From positions 401,957 to 465,956 of the forward strand of contig CAADRB010000042.1 of the NCBI GenBank assembly GCA_900708905.1: DNA of 64,000 nt, in the 5' to 3' direction. Source of the stretch: Hymenolepis diminuta. Its lineage: Eukaryota; Platyhelminthes; Cestoda; Cyclophyllidea; Hymenolepididae. The position numbers were made by a program, and so were the translations under genes. How positions within the stretch are numbered: position 1 is the stretch's first letter; every line of letters begins with the position of its first letter. Below are positions 61,000 to 64,000 of the stretch, piece by piece. Below the pieces are notes generated by a model that had not been told where the DNA came from, did no database searches, and saw only the letters and a list, made by a program, of their open reading frames with translations.

Positions 61000-63900
61000 A
61001 CTATCCTTTCTTAATGATAGAGAAGATATTTTATACTTTTCAAACTCAAGACTGAAGTTTTTCAACTGATGTAAAAAATATTAAAGGTTAAATCCATGCA
61101 ATTGAAATCAAACCTGTTGCATTGTGGGGAATTTAAAAGAGCGGGTGGAGAATGCATGACCATTCAATCACTTGATCAATAATCTCTAAACACCTTAACC
61201 ATAAACTCATTCAGTAATGTAGTAATCCAATCCTGAAGTTTGAAACATTATGACATGACGCAGCGAACCAAAATAGATAAATAAATCAGAAACAAGAAAA
61301 ATTCAATTAAAAATACATTAAAATGTTAAAGAAACCAGATCTTATGCAAATTTGCATTGGTCGGGTGAATATAACTGGGTACATTCGTGATTATGGGAAG
61401 CATAATAAATATTTCGGCATCAAAATGTACTTTTCCATAAATTATGATGATTGCAAATGCGTAGTTGATAAAATAAGTAACTTCTGAGATCTTTAGATTT
61501 TACCTGGCATTCGATAAAAAATGGTGTCATTTCCGAAATGCTGTTCTTTATTTTTCAACAAATATCTCATAGCTAAGAGAGGATGATTTGGTCAACTCCT
61601 TGATTCTAATCTACTTATCAATCAGCTCCACATATTTTAGAGATGCTTTAACACTTTGAAACCTAGGAGTCAAATCATCCACTTTGAAAGCTTGGTCAAA
61701 ATATAACAAACTATTCAAAAAAGAAGATCTCATGTAATATTTAATGCTAATCCAATTAGAAGGGCGGCACGGACTCTTACGAATTAAAAGTTATATGACA
61801 ACGACGAAATCGCTGCTTCAGTTCCGCAAATGACTGAGCGGATGTGAAGTCTTAATCCATGAGAAAGCTTGCGATCTTGGCTTGAAATTGAGATAATTGT
61901 AAACATTAATTTCACCTGAGAAATGTCAACTTATTAATTTGTAACAAAAATTTCCGAATAAGGAATAAATCTAATTAACTTTTGAAAGGAGCCGAATGGG
62001 ATATTTCTCGGGTACTGAATTATGAATCGTTGAATTTCCAATACCTGGGAGTGTAATCTGACCACATTTTTTGGCTAAGTAGACAGGCAAATCACATTAT
62101 TGATGTGTGAATCTGTATTAACATATTGATTTTCTTAATAAATGTACTGGAGGCCGTCTTCCTCATTTCTACGCCTTTGATCTACTCTAACCATATTTCA
62201 ATCAAATGATTTAGTAGTAATATACATTTATAACGCTCGCAATCTCAATGATCTTCTATTTCTAGATAAAGGCATGAGACTGAACTCGTGGCAACTACAC
62301 AACTAGAAACCCAAACTACTGGTTGGTTTGCCGTTACACGAACTCATCGGCTAAACTTGTTTGAAAGTGGATTGAACTGTTATTTGCATTGGCATAAAAC
62401 TAGCAGATTGTTGAAATTAAAAGATTTTAAGTCATTAAACAACAAATGCATTTTGTTGTTATTTATTAAACTTACCTTCAAATAGGGGGGATTTTCTAGC
62501 ATTATTTGCGTTAATCGGATGTCGCATTATTATAAATCTAATCCATTAAACACTAAAAAATTTTTAATAAAAGTTATAACCATGGTTTTTGAATTATTAA
62601 AAATTGTGCACAAGGGAAATCTTTACATACGAGCATCCAAATATTTGCTTTTCACGTTCATTTTCATTTAGTTATTGAAATTTTAAAAGTCAGTTTAGAA
62701 CCCCTTACTTCTAACTCGTATTTCCGCAGTACTCGGGTGCTAACAGAAAAAAGGGAGTGATTGAAACTTCACCTTAGGTCGTCAAACGAAATACATAGGA
62801 TAGACTGAATAAGTTCATATAGTGAACAAAATGTGGAAGAACTGTGCCAAAATTTCATTTTTCCACGGAATATTAGAAGACTGCTGACTGAGGCTGAGAT
62901 AAGCCAATGAATAAGTAGCACTTATCCAGTTAATAAAGCTACTCTAGGAAACCAAACCCGGTTAGACTTAGAAATCCTTTTAAAAGATTAATGATCCTTC
63001 TAAAGGCTAGCAAAATGCAAAAGGCTTCCAGTTATGTTGGACAGTTGGACGTAGGTGAGAGAACAGGAGGTAAGAACAGGAAGAGGAATTGAGAGGGCAG
63101 AGAATGGTGTCAGTATATATATGTAGATACGTATATACATTCGAAACCTTCAAAATTTGTGCGACTGATAAAAGTAAACAAAATAGAAAGGCAGATTTGC
63201 AGAAATCGCTTTAGATGACAAATATGGAGAACAGCGATATTTAGCTTAGATTAAGTTGTCACTTTAACAAAACCATCTAAGAACAAGTAGAGGGAAGCAG
63301 AAAATTCATTTCTCAAAGTCCCGAAACGACTGGATAGACAACAGGTCAGTGGAATCTTGATCTCCAGAGTATGACTGCATGACAGATTGTCTCTGAGACA
63401 AGACGAACCTTAGTATAATTAACTTTCCCCTGTCATTAAATGCACTTCGTTTGTCTGCTCAAGCGATTTTAATTGCGATAAAATGTGATCCAACCAAACA
63501 GTCTAAATCTAGGTAACCGGAACGGTCCCGAGAATGTAAGGAGTGGAAGGGTTCATGGATTCAATGTCTGTAACATCTCAGCCAGTAAGTTAGCGGAAAC
63601 AAACACGAACAGAATACAGAGAACTAATAACTAGCAAAGAAAGCAATGCTTAAAAAGAATCGCAAACGTTTAATTGAGGGAGGAATCGATAAAACAAGAA
63701 TAGAAAAAACTGAAATCATGGGAGACGGAGTTGCGAATTAACGTAAAATTAAATGCGCCCTTATAAAAAAATAAGAGTGAAGAGGGACGGTGAATCAATT
63801 TTCAATCGGTAATATGACTGGAAAGCGACTTCCTATAAAGATCTGAAGATAGTCAAATGTTCAAGAACGTGCCAAGTTAAATATGTTGCTTGGAAATGAT

Positions 63901-64000
63901 TTATTTCAGTTCAAATATAGCAATAAATCATAACATAAGTGCTGCTAGTTCGGCACGAAGACCATCAAACAGATTCTGTGACAAGGTCCCAAATAGTTTA
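61000..64000. other. Right end of window, no genes assigned
   Basis: The AT-rich part up to about 63000 shows nothing. From 63030 to 63720 the sequence is purine-rich and may be a further, weak copy of repeat family 3 (best words around 63580-63640). No exon was recognised. Confidence 0.35.

Noticed and set aside
1..64000. CRISPR array, operon or prophage content
   Set aside because: No regularly spaced repeats, no ribosome-binding sites and no phage genes; the window is eukaryotic.

Overview
This is nuclear DNA from a metazoan: AT-rich, low gene density, split genes, tRNA-like dispersed repeats and no bacterial signals. The four confident genes are animal genes (tubulin chaperone E, glycosylasparaginase, a CCDC125-like coiled-coil protein and an IQSEC/BRAG-type Arf exchange factor). 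Many of their introns are only 32-45 nt long, with a second class of about 60-90 nt. Very small introns in an AT-rich genome suggest a parasitic flatworm, probably a tapeworm (a hymenolepidid-like cestode is my guess). The species is an inference, not a reading.

Layout. 1-1477: two decayed dispersed repeats. 1478-3688 (-): TBCE, six exons, 654 aa. About 4512-6180: a foldback structure whose arms are copies of one repeat. 6451-6755 (+): a broken copy of the first exon of glycosylasparaginase. 8243-15042 (+): the intact glycosylasparaginase gene, five exons, 361 aa, with two more repeats in its first intron. 15043-19758: repeat-rich intergenic DNA, including a GC-rich stretch and the single ambiguous base (15631). 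19759-28269 (-): the CCDC125-like gene, eleven exons, 465 aa, with a candidate trans-splice acceptor just before its ATG. 28270-44514: largely non-coding, with tRNA-like repeats and one possible two-exon gene for a small secreted protein (37288-41196 +). 44515-46796 (-): the Arf-GEF, four exons, 683 aa, behind a cluster of CCAAT boxes. 46797-58749: mostly non-coding. 58750-59320 (-): one convincing exon of an unidentified Ser/Arg/Asn-rich protein with a PPPY motif. 59321-64000: repeats and unannotated DNA.

The genes are unrelated housekeeping or signalling loci (tubulin folding, lysosomal glycoprotein breakdown, coiled-coil scaffold, Arf activation) and do not form a pathway. Exon boundaries were set by reading GT/AG sites and checking that phases join. 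Every complete model closes in frame from ATG to stop. I see no undescribed multi-gene system. The most unusual signals are the extremely short introns, the AGA exon duplicate, the foldback repeat with interlocked inverted repeats inside it, and the unassigned exons near 37-41 kb and 59 kb.
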